DNA of 64,000 nucleotides from Polyangia bacterium (GTDB taxonomy: Bacteria > Myxococcota_A > Polyangia > Nannocystales > Nannocystaceae), in NCBI GenBank assembly GCA_030424595.1, contig JAUHWG010000013.1:186001-250000 (forward strand). The letters run 5' to 3'. Position numbers and translations under genes: made by a program. The notes under the pieces are model-generated. The model saw only the letters and a program-made list of their open reading frames with translations, was not told the origin of the DNA and made no database searches. Positions within the stretch are counted from its first letter, which is position 1. Every line of letters starts with the position of its first letter. This document shows, one piece after another, positions 42,247 to 51,325 of this stretch.

Positions 42247-43389
42247 ATGACGATCGAGCACATTGACATCACCACCTGGGAGGCGGGCCTCGCGATCTCG
42301 CCGATGCCCGTCTTTGTCATGGACGCTGTGCACGTCCGCCTGTGCTGGGCCAACGACGCGGCGCTCGAGCTTTGGCAGGCCGAGAGCCGCGACGAGCTCT
42401 TCGCGCGTGACATCAACAGCAACCTCCCCGAGAAGGTCGCCCTGCGCCGAGACTACTTCTTCAGCCAAGCGCGGGCCGGCAAGAAGATGCGCGAGGAGTG
42501 GACCTTCTACCCCCGGGGCGTAGCGACGATGGCCATGCTCGACGTCCGCGCGACCTGGCTCCACGACGGCAAGCTCGGCTATCTCTTCCAAGCGATCCCG
42601 CTGGTCCCGGAGGCTTCGCCGGACCTCCTGCGGACGATCACGATCTCTCGCCTCGCCGCCGTCATGGTCACCTTTGTCGACGCGAGCGGCGAGATCCTCA
42701 CCCTCAACACCTCGGCGGCGGCGACCTTCGACGACCAGAACTCGTGGCGCTCGTGGTTTGTCGACCCGAGCTTGGCCGATCGGCTGATCGCCGACGCGCT
42801 CGCGCGCAAGAGCGTCCGGGTCCAGGCCCACGTCAGGACCAAGGAGGGCCTGCGCTGGCACGTGGTCGACGCTCAGCCGCTGCGCGACCCGGTGACGAGC
42901 GCGCTCAGCGTGCTGGTCGAGCACCGCGACGAGACCGCTCGGATCGAGAGCGAACAGCTCGCGCTCCAGCGGGCGGGTCGGATCGACGCCCTGACCAGCA
43001 CGCTCGAGCTGGTGGAGGCGCAGCGTCAGGAGATCCTCAGGCTCTCCGCGCCGCTCCTCGACGTCGGCGATCACACGTTGGCAGTGCCGATCATCGGCCG
43101 GCTGAGCGAGACCTTAAGCGAAGAGATCATCGCCAGGCTGCTCGACGCGGTCACACAGCGACACACCGTCGCCGTGCTCCTCGACCTCACCGGCGTCGTC
43201 GACGTCGACGAGGACGGCGCAGCGCGGCTAGGCCAGCTCATCGGCGCGCTCAGGCTCCTAGGCGCGACAGCACGGATCGCAGGGATCAACGCCAAAGCGG
43301 CCCAACGCCTCGTCGACGCCGGGATCAACTTTGACGGGGTCGAGACCCTGCGCTCGCTCGCCGACGGGCTGCGCTCGCGGGGCGCGTGA
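42247..43389 (+). CDS. PAS-STAS protein, RsbR-like
   Basis: The protein is 380 residues from the ATG at 42247. One PAS-like region (about 10-125: 'MPVFVMDAVHVRLCWANDAA') and a second (about 140-235) lead into a short coiled-coil (240-270) and a C-terminal STAS domain (about 272-378). The STAS core 'VAVLLDLTGVVDVDEDGAAR' carries the Thr of RsbR-type stressosome proteins that is phosphorylated by RsbT; the second phosphorylated Thr of RsbR appears replaced ('ARIAGINAKAAQRLV'). RsbR paralogues form stressosomes that release a signal under stress. No rsbS or rsbT gene lies beside it, so partners must be elsewhere. Confidence 0.8.
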   Translation: MTIEHIDITTWEAGLAISPMPVFVMDAVHVRLCWANDAALELWQAESRDELFARDINSNLPEKVALRRDYFFSQARAGKKMREEWTFYPRGVATMAMLDVRATWLHDGKLGYLFQAIPLVPEASPDLLRTITISRLAAVMVTFVDASGEILTLNTSAAATFDDQNSWRSWFVDPSLADRLIADALARKSVRVQAHVRTKEGLRWHVVDAQPLRDPVTSALSVLVEHRDETARIESEQLALQRAGRIDALTSTLELVEAQRQEILRLSAPLLDVGDHTLAVPIIGRLSETLSEEIIARLLDAVTQRHTVAVLLDLTGVVDVDEDGAARLGQLIGALRLLGATARIAGINAKAAQRLVDAGINFDGVETLRSLADGLRSRGA

Positions 43390-43436
43390 GGCTCGACGAT
43401 CGCAAGCGAGAACGCCCGGAGTCTCGCCACAGGCTG

Positions 43437-44141
43437 CTAGACGCCGAGCCCCTTGGTCAGCGCCCCCTGCAACCTCCGCTGCTTCGCCTCGCTGTAGCGA
43501 TCTGTGAGGGCGTCGCCGCGCTCGCGCAGCAGGAGGGTGAAGCGGAAGAGCTCCTCACAGACATCGACGACCCGGTCGCGAAAGGCCGACGGCTTCATCC
43601 GGCCCTCGTCGTCGAACTCCTGCCACGCCTTGGCGACCGACGACTGGTTGGGGATCACGACCATCCGCATCCAGCGGCCGAGGATCCGCAGCTGGTTGAC
43701 GGCGTTGAAGGACTGCGAGCCGCCGCTGACCTCCATCACCGCGACCGTCCGGCCCTGCGTCGGCCGCACGGCGCCGTCGGAGAGCGGCAGCCAGTCGATC
43801 TGGTTCTTGAACGCCGCGGTCATGCTCCCGTGCTGCTCTGGCGAGATCCAGACGTGCCCCTCGGACCATATCGAGGCCTGGCGCAGCTCCTGGACCTTGG
43901 GATGGTCGTCGGAGCTGCGGTCAAAGACCGGCAGGCCGTGGGGGTCGAAGAGCCGGACCTCCGCGCCGAAGGCCGAGAGCACGCGCTCAACCTCGAGGGC
44001 GAGCTTGCGACTGTAGCTGATGTCCCGCAGCGAACCGTAGAGGACGAGGATCCGCGGCGGGTGATAGCTCCCCTCGATCCCCAGCGCGGCCATCACGGAG
44101 CGCACGCTGTGCGCGGGTAGGTCCTCTTCGATCCTCTGCAC
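43437..44141 (-). CDS. arsH: ArsH-type NADPH-dependent FMN reductase
   Basis: The protein is 234 residues, standard for ArsH. Key family segments: 'ILVLYGSLRDISYSRKLALE' for FMN phosphate binding, 'HVWISPEQHGSMTAAFKNQI' and 'AVRPTQGRTVAVMEVSGGSQ' then 'NQLRILGRWMRM', 'NQSSVAKAWQEFDDEGRMKP'. ArsH reduces FMN-bound quinones and oxidises trivalent organoarsenicals. Here there is no arsR, arsB or arsC nearby, so the gene may serve general redox defence or act with ars genes elsewhere. It is a single-gene unit on the minus strand. Confidence 0.9.
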   Translation of the reverse strand: MQRIEEDLPAHSVRSVMAALGIEGSYHPPRILVLYGSLRDISYSRKLALEVERVLSAFGAEVRLFDPHGLPVFDRSSDDHPKVQELRQASIWSEGHVWISPEQHGSMTAAFKNQIDWLPLSDGAVRPTQGRTVAVMEVSGGSQSFNAVNQLRILGRWMRMVVIPNQSSVAKAWQEFDDEGRMKPSAFRDRVVDVCEELFRFTLLLRERGDALTDRYSEAKQRRLQGALTKGLGV

Positions 44142-44259
44142 GGCGGGGATAGTACACGGGAGCGGCCCGGTCTTCGCCTGCGGCGCAGCGAGTGCGCGCA
44201 GGCCCTAGGAGCTGTGGCAAAGGTCCCGTGCGCGGGACTTGTGCCGCGGGCTGCGGAGC

Positions 44260-45516
44260 CTACTTGGCGCTGAGCGTGACCACGTCGGAGAGGGTCTCGC
44301 TGCCGTCGAGCACCGCTGCGACCGATGCGTCGCCCCAGAGCTTGTCGCGGGCGAAGGCGAGCGCGTAGTGGTTGATCACCGCGTAGGCCTCGACCGGGTC
44401 GATGAACTCGTCGCCGCAGCCGTCGCCCTCGATGAGGCCGAGCTCGCAGGCGACCGAGAAAGTGTAGTGCCCGCCGGTGAGGAACTCGATCCGAAGATCC
44501 TCCGGGCCGTCGAGGCTGCTCCACGCAGGATCCCCGTCGTCGGCGTCCGGGGTGGTCTCGTCGAGCACCGAGGTCATCAGCATCGTCGGCACGTCGACCT
44601 CGGCCAAGCCCTCGTCGCCGAAGACCAGGATCGCGCCGGGGCTCAGGGGGATCGCCACGTCCACGCGGGGGTCGGCGAAGCCGGCCGCGAGCTGCTCGAT
44701 CCGCTCTGGGCTCAAGCTGTCGCAGGCGAGGCCCATCGGATCGAGCTCACAGTCGCTGACCAAGCCGTCGACGTCGAAGGCCCCGCCCGCGAGGGCCAGG
44801 GTGGTGTAGCCGCCGAAGCTGTGGCCCGAGACGACGAGCTCGTCCCCGAGCTGACCGGCGAGCGGATCCCCGGCGGGCAGGTCGTAGACCTCGTCGAGCA
44901 TCGCCGACATGTCGAGCGGGCGGAGCACGACCATGTCGGCGACCAGCGACTCATCGAAGTCGGCGAGGGTGTTGCCGGTGTGGTCCGGGGCGACGACCAC
45001 CCACCCGTGGGAGGCGAAGCGCTCGGTCATGAAGTAGCTCTGCTCGGCGACGCCGCCGTTGCCGTGGGAGAAGGCGAGCACCGGGTGGGGGCCGGCGACC
45101 GGCGTCGCCTCGAGCAGGATCTCATCGCGGGTGACGAGGTCAAAGTAGACCGCCGGGTCGCCGCTCGGATCCGCGGTCGGGTACCAGATCGAGACGTTGA
45201 TCGTCCGCGGCTCGGTGAACCCCGCGGGGGTGTAGGTGACGTCCATGGTCCGGTAGCCGACGCCGTAGGGGCCGGGCTCGTCGGCGGGCGGGAAGTCCCC
45301 CTCGCCGCCCGTCGTCGTCTCGCCGCCCGTCGTCGTCTCGCCGTCCGTCGTCCCCTCCGTGGCCTCGCCGGTCTCACCGGAATCGCCGGTCGTGCTGCTG
45401 GTGCCGTCGTCCCCCGTCTCCGTGTCCTCCCCGGTCGTGCCCGTAGCGTCGTCACCGCAGGCGGTGAGGCAGAGAGAGAGGGCGAGGAGCGTCCGAACCG
45501 CGTAGGTCATCCGCAC
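44260..45516 (-). CDS. Lipoprotein alpha/beta hydrolase (PAF-acetylhydrolase/dienelactone-hydrolase-like)
   Basis: The protein is 418 residues; ATG starts at 45516 and 45510 are both possible. Lipobox 'LCLTAC' is followed by about 55 Thr/Glu/Gly/Asp residues and then an esterase domain. 'HPVLAFSHGNGG' is the oxyanion strand, 'LVVSGHSFGGYTTLAL' the nucleophile elbow, 'DVPTMLMTSVLDETT' an Asp segment and 'FLTGGHYTFS' the likely catalytic His. The fold resembles platelet-activating-factor acetylhydrolase and related surface lipases. Extra cysteines near residues 265-280 and 365-375 may form disulfides. The natural substrate is unknown; release of fatty or short acyl groups from extracellular material fits a predatory lifestyle, but that is inference. 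Confidence 0.82.
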   Translation of the reverse strand: MRMTYAVRTLLALSLCLTACGDDATGTTGEDTETGDDGTSSTTGDSGETGEATEGTTDGETTTGGETTTGGEGDFPPADEPGPYGVGYRTMDVTYTPAGFTEPRTINVSIWYPTADPSGDPAVYFDLVTRDEILLEATPVAGPHPVLAFSHGNGGVAEQSYFMTERFASHGWVVVAPDHTGNTLADFDESLVADMVVLRPLDMSAMLDEVYDLPAGDPLAGQLGDELVVSGHSFGGYTTLALAGGAFDVDGLVSDCELDPMGLACDSLSPERIEQLAAGFADPRVDVAIPLSPGAILVFGDEGLAEVDVPTMLMTSVLDETTPDADDGDPAWSSLDGPEDLRIEFLTGGHYTFSVACELGLIEGDGCGDEFIDPVEAYAVINHYALAFARDKLWGDASVAAVLDGSETLSDVVTLSAK

Positions 45517-45631
45517 CGTCTAGCACGGATCCGGAGCAGCCCTCGAGAGTTGCCCCCCGCCCGGCGTAAACCACCGCGCTCGGGCCTCGGAGGCCGGTGC
45601 ACGGCCCCTCGCCGCCTGCTGGATCGGGGCG

Positions 45632-46465
45632 CTAGCGGAGATCCAGGGGCACGCGCCGGAGGGTGTAGAGCGGGACCCAGGGGAAGAGCACAGGCACCGT
45701 GCGGATGTACTCCTGGTACTCCGGGAGTTCTCCGTAGCGCTCCCCCTGGGTGGCCTCGAGCCGACGTGCGGAGCTCAGCATGATCATCACCAGGAGACTG
45801 AGCCCGGTCAGGCTGGCGATCCACTGCCACGCCGGCCCGTAGACGCTGAGGGCGACCGCCCAGACGCCGACCCAGAAGGTGATCTCGCCGAGATAGTTGG
45901 GACAGCGGACCCAGCGGTAGAGGCCGGCGTCGCAGAAGCGATCGGGCGCAGCCGCCTTGAACGCGGACTTCTGCCCGTCGGCGACGGTCTCGAGGAGGAG
46001 CCCCGCGGCCATCAGCCCGAGGCCGACAAGCTCCGGGACCGTCGCCGTCGCCCCAGCGCCCGCCCCCGCGCCGCTGAGGAGCAGGAAGAGGCAGGGGGAG
46101 AACATCAGCGTGTAGAGGAGCGAGACGCCGAGCCAGATCCCGCCCTTCACCGGCCATGAGAGCTTCGCGGCGCTCTCATCGGTGCTCGCGAGATAGGCTC
46201 GGTAGGACGGCCGGAGCTCTCGACGGACGAGGAACACCCCGAGGCGCAGACCCCAGAGCAGCATCAGCCCGCACTGCAGCGCCGACACCCAGGTCACGCC
46301 GCTCCACAGCAGCGCCGGATCGACCAGCGACATCGCGACGATCGAGAAGGCGTAGCCGATGCTGACGAAGTAGACGACCCGGGTGAAGCCGACCGCCGAG
46401 ACGACCAGGGCGAGGACGAGGTTCAACCCCATGTAGACGAGCGGAGCGGCCTGAGCAGGATCCAT
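45632..46465 (-). CDS. DUF1295 membrane protein (steroid 5-alpha-reductase/ICMT-like)
   Basis: The protein is 277 residues with about six transmembrane helices. The C-terminal part shows the conserved pattern of the DUF1295/isoprenylcysteine-methyltransferase-like superfamily: 'FCDAGLYRWVRCPNYLGEI', 'FWVGVWAVALS', and 'YRELPEYQEYIRTVPVLFPW'-type ending. Family members reduce steroid-like double bonds or methylate lipid-linked cysteines, but most bacterial ones are uncharacterised. No neighbouring gene indicates a pathway. It is in the inner membrane. Confidence 0.82.
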   Translation of the reverse strand: MDPAQAAPLVYMGLNLVLALVVSAVGFTRVVYFVSIGYAFSIVAMSLVDPALLWSGVTWVSALQCGLMLLWGLRLGVFLVRRELRPSYRAYLASTDESAAKLSWPVKGGIWLGVSLLYTLMFSPCLFLLLSGAGAGAGATATVPELVGLGLMAAGLLLETVADGQKSAFKAAAPDRFCDAGLYRWVRCPNYLGEITFWVGVWAVALSVYGPAWQWIASLTGLSLLVMIMLSSARRLEATQGERYGELPEYQEYIRTVPVLFPWVPLYTLRRVPLDLR

Positions 46466-46532
46466 AGCCGCCCCACTCTACCGATCACCACGAGCCCTTG
46501 CCGCGGCGAAAGGCGCGAGCGCCGAGAAATGT

Positions 46533-46988
46533 CTAGCAGCCCAGGCTCGGGCCGCGCCGACGGAGCCCGAGGAGCCCGAGGCCGACGAGGAGGAGCGACG
46601 AGCCGCCGAGGCCCGGCTCGATCGAGCAGCCGCCCTTCGGCGGGATATCCTCCGCCTTCGACTCCTCCGCGCTCGCGGCAGGATCCGCGGCGGGCTTGTC
46701 CGCCTCTGCGGCGGGCTCCGTCGGCTCCGCGCTCGCCTTCGCAGGGGGAGCGCCGAAGGAGCAGGCGAGACAATCGTAGCCGACGGACTCGGGCCTCCCG
46801 TTGGCGTAGCTGAGGCGTGAACAGGTCCGCGTCGCGCAGGTCCCGGACCGGCCCCCCTCTGTGCAGGTATCGCCAGCCTCGAGACGGTCGCAGGGGTCGG
46901 GCGGCGGCAGCTCATCGGCACTGGCAGAGCTCGCCATCATCAGCGAGAGCGAGAAGAGCGCGAAGAGAGGCCCACGTCGGACGAGCAT
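46533..46988 (-). CDS. Secreted protein with MYXO-CTERM sorting tail
   Basis: The protein is 151 residues. It has a signal peptide (MLVRRGPLFALFSLSLMMA, cleaved after 'SASA'), a short Cys-containing domain with six or seven cysteines ('PCDRLEAGDTC', 'GTCATRTCS', 'YDCLAC'), an Ala/Pro/Glu-rich linker, and a C-terminal MYXO-CTERM tail: 'GGCSIEP', a Leu/Gly hydrophobic stretch and 'LRRRG'. Such tails anchor or process proteins at the myxobacterial surface. The function of the Cys domain is unknown. It lies downstream of the MbnH-like operon but is separated from it by about 145 bases. Confidence 0.75.
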   Translation of the reverse strand: MLVRRGPLFALFSLSLMMASSASADELPPPDPCDRLEAGDTCTEGGRSGTCATRTCSRLSYANGRPESVGYDCLACSFGAPPAKASAEPTEPAAEADKPAADPAASAEESKAEDIPPKGGCSIEPGLGGSSLLLVGLGLLGLRRRGPSLGC

Positions 46989-47132
46989 GGGGGGATTGTC
47001 TCAGATCTAGGAGGCCATGGGGCCGTCGCGCCGGGTCAATCAGTCCTCGAACATCGGCCGATCCCCACGCAGTGTCCGCAGAGCATCGATGCGCGGCGCG
47101 GATCCAAGCACGAGCCAAGAGCGGCGGGCCCC

Positions 47133-48440
47133 TCATCGCCGCGGAGCGAGCGGGTCTTTGGGGCCGCTGCCGAGGCTGCGGAGGAAGGCGACGAGCTCCT
47201 CACGCTCCGCCAGCGTCAGGTCGATAGGAGCGATCAGCGGGCTCTTGAGCGGGCTTGCGCGACCATCTCCCGCCCACGGCCCGTCGCTGATCAGACGCCC
47301 GCCAGCGGCGTAGATGTCGACGACCTCCTCGAGCGAGGCGACGCTCCCATCGTGCATATAGGGGGCCGTCGCGCCGACGCTGCGGAGGCTCGGAACGCGA
47401 AAGCGGCCGATGTCCGCGGGATCTGCCGTGACCTCGTAGAGGCCAGCGTTTCCCGCCGGATAGGCCCCTGCTCCGTCGAGGTCGTAGAGGCCGGTGTTGA
47501 CGAACTCGGGCGCTCGGTCAGGCGCGTCGACCGTCCGCACGTTCACTGTGAAGAAGGGCGGCGGATGGCAGCGGACACAGGCGACACGATCAGAGAGGAA
47601 GAGCGCTAGCCCGCGCTGAGCCGCGCCGCTCAGGGCCGCATCGTCGCCCTGGACATAGCGATCGTAGGGAGCGTCGAGGTCGATGAGGGTGCGCTGATAG
47701 GAGGCTAGAGCCCGGATCACGCTGGTCACGCTCACGGGATCGTCCTCGCCGGGGAAGGCCCGCTCGAAGAGCCCCTGCACCGCTGGATCCTGGCGCAGTC
47801 GATCGAGGATCCCGACGGTGTCCCGCTGCGCGCCGAGCTCTATCGGCGCATCTGCGAAGAGGGGGACCAGCGCCTGGGCCTCGAGGTCCGTGAGGAGCGG
47901 GTTTGCCCAGGTGTAGGCCGAATAGTAGGCGACATTGCCCAGGCCCTGAGAATTGCGGGCCAGCGCCTCCCCGGCCCCGCCCGTCGGCGTCACCTCGCCG
48001 TCGCTGAAGGCCAGCTCCGGATCGTGACAGCTCCCGCAGGACATCGACTGATCATAAGAGAGGCGCACGTCAAAGAAGAGCGAACGCCCGAGCTCGACCC
48101 TGGCCGGGCTCATCGGGTTGTCCTCGGGCACGACCGGCGCCGGGATCCCGGGGGGGATCTCCCAGGCCCACCCGGTCTCGTCGCAGCTCTCGTCGCAGCT
48201 CTCGGCCGTCTCCTCGGTCTCGGTCATCTCGCAGGCGGAGACAAACGCGACCGTGAGGGTGACCGCCAGCAGCAGCCAACTCCCAGGAGGACCCCCGGCC
48301 CCGCCTCGACGGGCGCTCCGCTGATCCGCCGCTCGAGGGGCGGACCAGCCGGCCGGAGCGTCCGCCCCGCGGAGCGGAGAGGGCGAGCCAGCGAGGGGGT
48401 CTCGTGGGGCCTCAGAGGTCGATGACGAAGCCGCCGACAT
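47133..48440 (-). CDS. Di-haem peroxidase of the MbnH type (metallo-mystery pair enzyme)
   Basis: The protein is 435 residues. A lipobox-like 'AFVSACEM' lies unusually far from the ATG at 48440, so the true start may be internal. The mature part is a CcpA/MauG-like di-haem protein with 'SCGSCHDPELAFSDG' and 'VACVRCHPPPFF', plus 'RFRVPSLRSVGATAPYMHDG', typical of that superfamily. In the pair known from methanotrophs, MbnH oxidises a Trp of its partner MbnP to kynurenine, creating a copper site. A four-Cys MbnP-like protein is encoded two genes upstream in the same operon, which supports that identity. The start overlaps the preceding gene by 29 bases. Confidence 0.82.
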   Translation of the reverse strand: MSAASSSTSEAPRDPLAGSPSPLRGADAPAGWSAPRAADQRSARRGGAGGPPGSWLLLAVTLTVAFVSACEMTETEETAESCDESCDETGWAWEIPPGIPAPVVPEDNPMSPARVELGRSLFFDVRLSYDQSMSCGSCHDPELAFSDGEVTPTGGAGEALARNSQGLGNVAYYSAYTWANPLLTDLEAQALVPLFADAPIELGAQRDTVGILDRLRQDPAVQGLFERAFPGEDDPVSVTSVIRALASYQRTLIDLDAPYDRYVQGDDAALSGAAQRGLALFLSDRVACVRCHPPPFFTVNVRTVDAPDRAPEFVNTGLYDLDGAGAYPAGNAGLYEVTADPADIGRFRVPSLRSVGATAPYMHDGSVASLEEVVDIYAAGGRLISDGPWAGDGRASPLKSPLIAPIDLTLAEREELVAFLRSLGSGPKDPLAPRR

Positions 48441-48963
48441 GACAGACGTTGCAGGCGCCTGAGCGGGTCGGGAACGGCATCAGGGTCGTCCGCTCACCGT
48501 CTTCCGCGCGGACAAAGGGGAAGAGAGGCGCGTCGCCGAAGAAGTCGATCGGCTCGGTCGTGAAGAAGTTCCCGAGGGAGTCGGCCTCGACCGCGACGCG
48601 GAGCTCCCCGCTCCCGCCAAAGCCCGTCCACAGCTCGACAGTCGCGCCTGCGCTGATCGTCCCGTCCTGGTTGTAGACCGTGCCTGCGCTGGTGAAGAGC
48701 CCAGGCCCAGGACCGCGGCTCTGATGACAGTGCATACAGTTCTCGCCGGCTCGGTGGCTCGACGCGCCGGCGACCTCGCTGACGAGCTCGATGTTCAGGC
48801 CCGGGTCGCGCTCGTAGTCATCGTCGCCGATGACCGGCTCATCGACCAGATCCTCTGGATCCGGATCCTCCGCATCGCACGCGCTGAGGGCGACCAGCAG
48901 CCCCAGCGCCGCGGCTCCGGGGAGCGACCGCGCCAGCCGGCGACACGTCCGTAGAGCGATCAT
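48412..48963 (-). CDS. Small c-type cytochrome lipoprotein in the MbnP/MbnH operon
   Basis: The protein is 183 residues with lipobox 'LVALSAC'. Two haem motifs are present: 'NCMHCHQSRG' and, close to the C-terminus, 'ACNVCHVGGF'. Between them is a beta-rich segment of about 75 residues. The start overlaps the MbnP-like stop as ATGA, and its own stop lies inside the start of the di-haem enzyme gene, so all three are tightly coupled. It may deliver or accept electrons for the di-haem enzyme. I know of no firm function for this third protein. Confidence 0.75.
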   Translation of the reverse strand: MIALRTCRRLARSLPGAAALGLLVALSACDAEDPDPEDLVDEPVIGDDDYERDPGLNIELVSEVAGASSHRAGENCMHCHQSRGPGPGLFTSAGTVYNQDGTISAGATVELWTGFGGSGELRVAVEADSLGNFFTTEPIDFFGDAPLFPFVRAEDGERTTLMPFPTRSGACNVCHVGGFVIDL

Positions 48964-49814
48964 CGGGCCGCCCCCCCGACTCTAAAGAGCGCCTGTCCCC
49001 CAGCAGAGGGAGTCTCCTCAAAGCCGAGGCCGAGCGCGCCGAGCATCGCCGGGCACTCAGGATCGCCGGGGAAGGCCATACACCCCGGCAACGTGTCCCC
49101 TGGGTCATCTTCTCGGTCGACGTCGACGCCGGCGAAGATCGCCGCCCCGTCGATGACGACCGCGTCGCTCCCAAGGTCCATCCCCTCGAGCGAGATCGAC
49201 GCGAGATTGCCGTAGGAGCACTCAAAGCCGGAGACCGGGTCGCCGCCGCAGGCCGTCGAGCCCAGGTGAAAGTAGAAGGCCGGCTGGTTCGCCGACGAGA
49301 GGTCGAGGCGCATATACTTATAGCCGCCGGCCCAGCTCCACCACATCCCCGGGGTGTTGAGTGGCGCTGGGGCGGTCGCGCCGTCGAGGTGGTTGAGCTC
49401 GTCTGGGACCCCGACGATGAACTCGACCCCGGTGTAGTCGCCCGCCGGCGATCGCCCGCGGACCTCGCCGTTGGTCCCCGGAGAGCCTGTCGCGCAGCTC
49501 CCGCTCGCGTCCTCAAAGTCGAGGAGAACCACCCCATCGTGCTGCCACTCGTTCTCATCGAGCTCCAAGGGCACGCGCTCGCCGTCCGCGCGGATCAGCT
49601 TGATCTCATGAATGAAGAGGCGAAAGTCGAGCGGCTTGACGCTGGCCCCGCTGCTGCCGATCCCGGCGTAGGTCTCCGTACACAGGAAGGGAGCGCCCCC
49701 GAGCTCGGCCTCGAAGCGGACAGAGATCGCAGCGTCCCCGTCGTCCGCGGGATCGCAGCCGCAGAGGGTGAGCGCCGCGACGAGGGCGGACGAGGTGAGT
49801 CGAACAAACTCCAT
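48960..49814 (-). CDS. MbnP-like four-Cys copper protein (metallo-mystery pair)
   Basis: The protein is 284 residues from the ATG at 49814 (AGAGGGA upstream), with lipobox 'LTLCGC'. Four cysteines at 45, 107, 189 and 199 fit the four-Cys motif family. 'PLDFRLFIHEIKLIR', 'DFEDASGSC', 'GMWWSWAGGYKYMRLDL' and 'PAFYFHLGSTACGG' are the family blocks. In characterised MbnP a Trp of the middle block is converted to kynurenine by MbnH and then takes part in copper binding together with His residues; here Trp158, Trp159 and Trp161 are candidates. It is the first gene of the operon, followed by a small cytochrome and the di-haem enzyme. Copper capture or handling at the outer membrane is likely. Confidence 0.85.
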   Translation of the reverse strand: MEFVRLTSSALVAALTLCGCDPADDGDAAISVRFEAELGGAPFLCTETYAGIGSSGASVKPLDFRLFIHEIKLIRADGERVPLELDENEWQHDGVVLLDFEDASGSCATGSPGTNGEVRGRSPAGDYTGVEFIVGVPDELNHLDGATAPAPLNTPGMWWSWAGGYKYMRLDLSSANQPAFYFHLGSTACGGDPVSGFECSYGNLASISLEGMDLGSDAVVIDGAAIFAGVDVDREDDPGDTLPGCMAFPGDPECPAMLGALGLGFEETPSAGGQALFRVGGAAR

Positions 49815-49993
49815 AGAATCCCTCTGTACATGCGGAGCAGGCGCCTGGAGAATGCGTCGTGTCGTCGCACTGCGACGAGCTGTCGCGGGAGCCCAGGGCG
49901 GCGCCCGATGGTGTCGACGAGAGGTCTGCCGTTCTCCGTCGGCGGGCCCCTCCACAATGTCCATAGTCTATCGATACAGAGTCTCCCGCTCTC

Positions 49994-50926
49994 TCAGCGC
50001 CGGAGCGGTGTCCGCCGGACGACCCGATGTTCGCCGATCACCTCGACCGGGGCGCCGTCCACCTCAAAGAGCGCGGCTGTGGCGAAGCGATCGCAGGAGG
50101 CCATATACGCCCGTTGGACGACGTGCCCGATCCGAACGGTCCGCTCCTCCCCGGCCGGGATCGTCACGCTGTACACACCGCCTAGGGGAGCGCCCTCAAG
50201 GGCGAGCCCCGCCACCTTCGGCCGCGCACGCTCCTCTCGCGGCAGCTCACAGCTGTTCGCGGTCAACCAGCGAGCGCCGACGATCCTCAGCTCCACCGGC
50301 CTTTCGCGGCGATTGGCGACCTCAAAGGTCGCACCGCCGATCCGAGCAGCTTCTCCCCCGTGGCTGTGCGAGGCGTACTCGCCACGCCCCTCGATCCGGA
50401 CGCCGTCGACGATCCCCCAGGTGCTGCCGTTGAGCTGTACTCGGCCCGCCTCAAGCCCAGCCTCGTCGACCCAGATCTCGATCGTGGTCGGGGCGCCGGT
50501 CGCCGGCGTCGGCACGACGACGACCTCCCACCGGCTAGACCCGCGATAGACGACGATCTGGCAGCGGTCGCCGGCCTCTACCGGCCCTCGCTCGCCGGCG
50601 CACCTCAGCGACTGTGGCCTGCACTCCGCGATATGTTGAGGCTCTACGCTGCGTGACTCTGCGGTCGCGAGGGCCGTCCGGGCGGCAGCGAGCGCCCGCT
50701 CGTCGCACGCCTCGGGTGAGTCGGTCGTCTGCTGCTCTGGGTGGCGTTGCTCGTCCGCGCCGTCGAGCTCGCCCATCCCGGTCACCCCGGCGCTCCTGTC
50801 CACTTCGCCGCTCGCGACCTCCACAGGCAGCGCCGGGCTAGGCGTCGGCGCTGAGGACTCTGGCTCATGGGGCGGCGACGCAGGGCCGCAGGCGAGGAGA
50901 GGCAGGAGGACGCTCAAGCGACGCAC
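49994..50926 (-). CDS. Lipoprotein of unknown function
   Basis: The protein is 310 residues from the GTG at 50926, chosen because it yields a clear lipoprotein signal ('RRLSVLLPLLACGP'); no ribosome-binding site is evident. A Ser/Pro/Glu linker of about 90 residues leads to a beta-rich domain ('CQIVVYRGSSRWEVVVV', 'TTIEIWVDEAGLEAGRVQL', 'PVELRIVGARWLTANSCEL'). No family is recognised. It is monocistronic and lies between the MbnP operon and the DUF1592 gene. Confidence 0.6.
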   Translation of the reverse strand: MRRLSVLLPLLACGPASPPHEPESSAPTPSPALPVEVASGEVDRSAGVTGMGELDGADEQRHPEQQTTDSPEACDERALAAARTALATAESRSVEPQHIAECRPQSLRCAGERGPVEAGDRCQIVVYRGSSRWEVVVVPTPATGAPTTIEIWVDEAGLEAGRVQLNGSTWGIVDGVRIEGRGEYASHSHGGEAARIGGATFEVANRRERPVELRIVGARWLTANSCELPREERARPKVAGLALEGAPLGGVYSVTIPAGEERTVRIGHVVQRAYMASCDRFATAALFEVDGAPVEVIGEHRVVRRTPLRR

Positions 50927-51325
50927 ATGGGAACCATGCCACGAGTCCGCTGACGATGCGCGCCTCGGCCGGTGCTCGGCGGATGCTCGCACGCCCGCTA
51001 CCTGTCTCTTCGGCGCCGCTCCGAGCGATGGCGCGGAAATGACAGCCTCTCCACATTGCATCGCTGACAGACCTGCCTTCATTCGTCCGCAGACCTGCAC
51101 TGCCCGCGCTTATCCGACGGCCCTATCCCCGTGCGGAGTCCTCTCGAAGCCGCCGCGACGGCCCGACCTAGGGACTGAAATGTCTGTGAATCCAACCGTG
51201 TTCGGCCTGAAGAATACGAGGACGACATGGACACCAGGTACTCCCCGTACTTGAAGGTACGCCGATTACACGACGCACAGGTTCGCCCCCGCGGGCATCA
51301 TCGACGCAGAGCGAGGTGTGACGAC

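Noticed and set aside
43437..44141. Arsenic-resistance island
   Set aside because: Only the arsH-like gene is present; no arsenic regulator, pump or reductase gene is nearby, and composition matches the surroundings.
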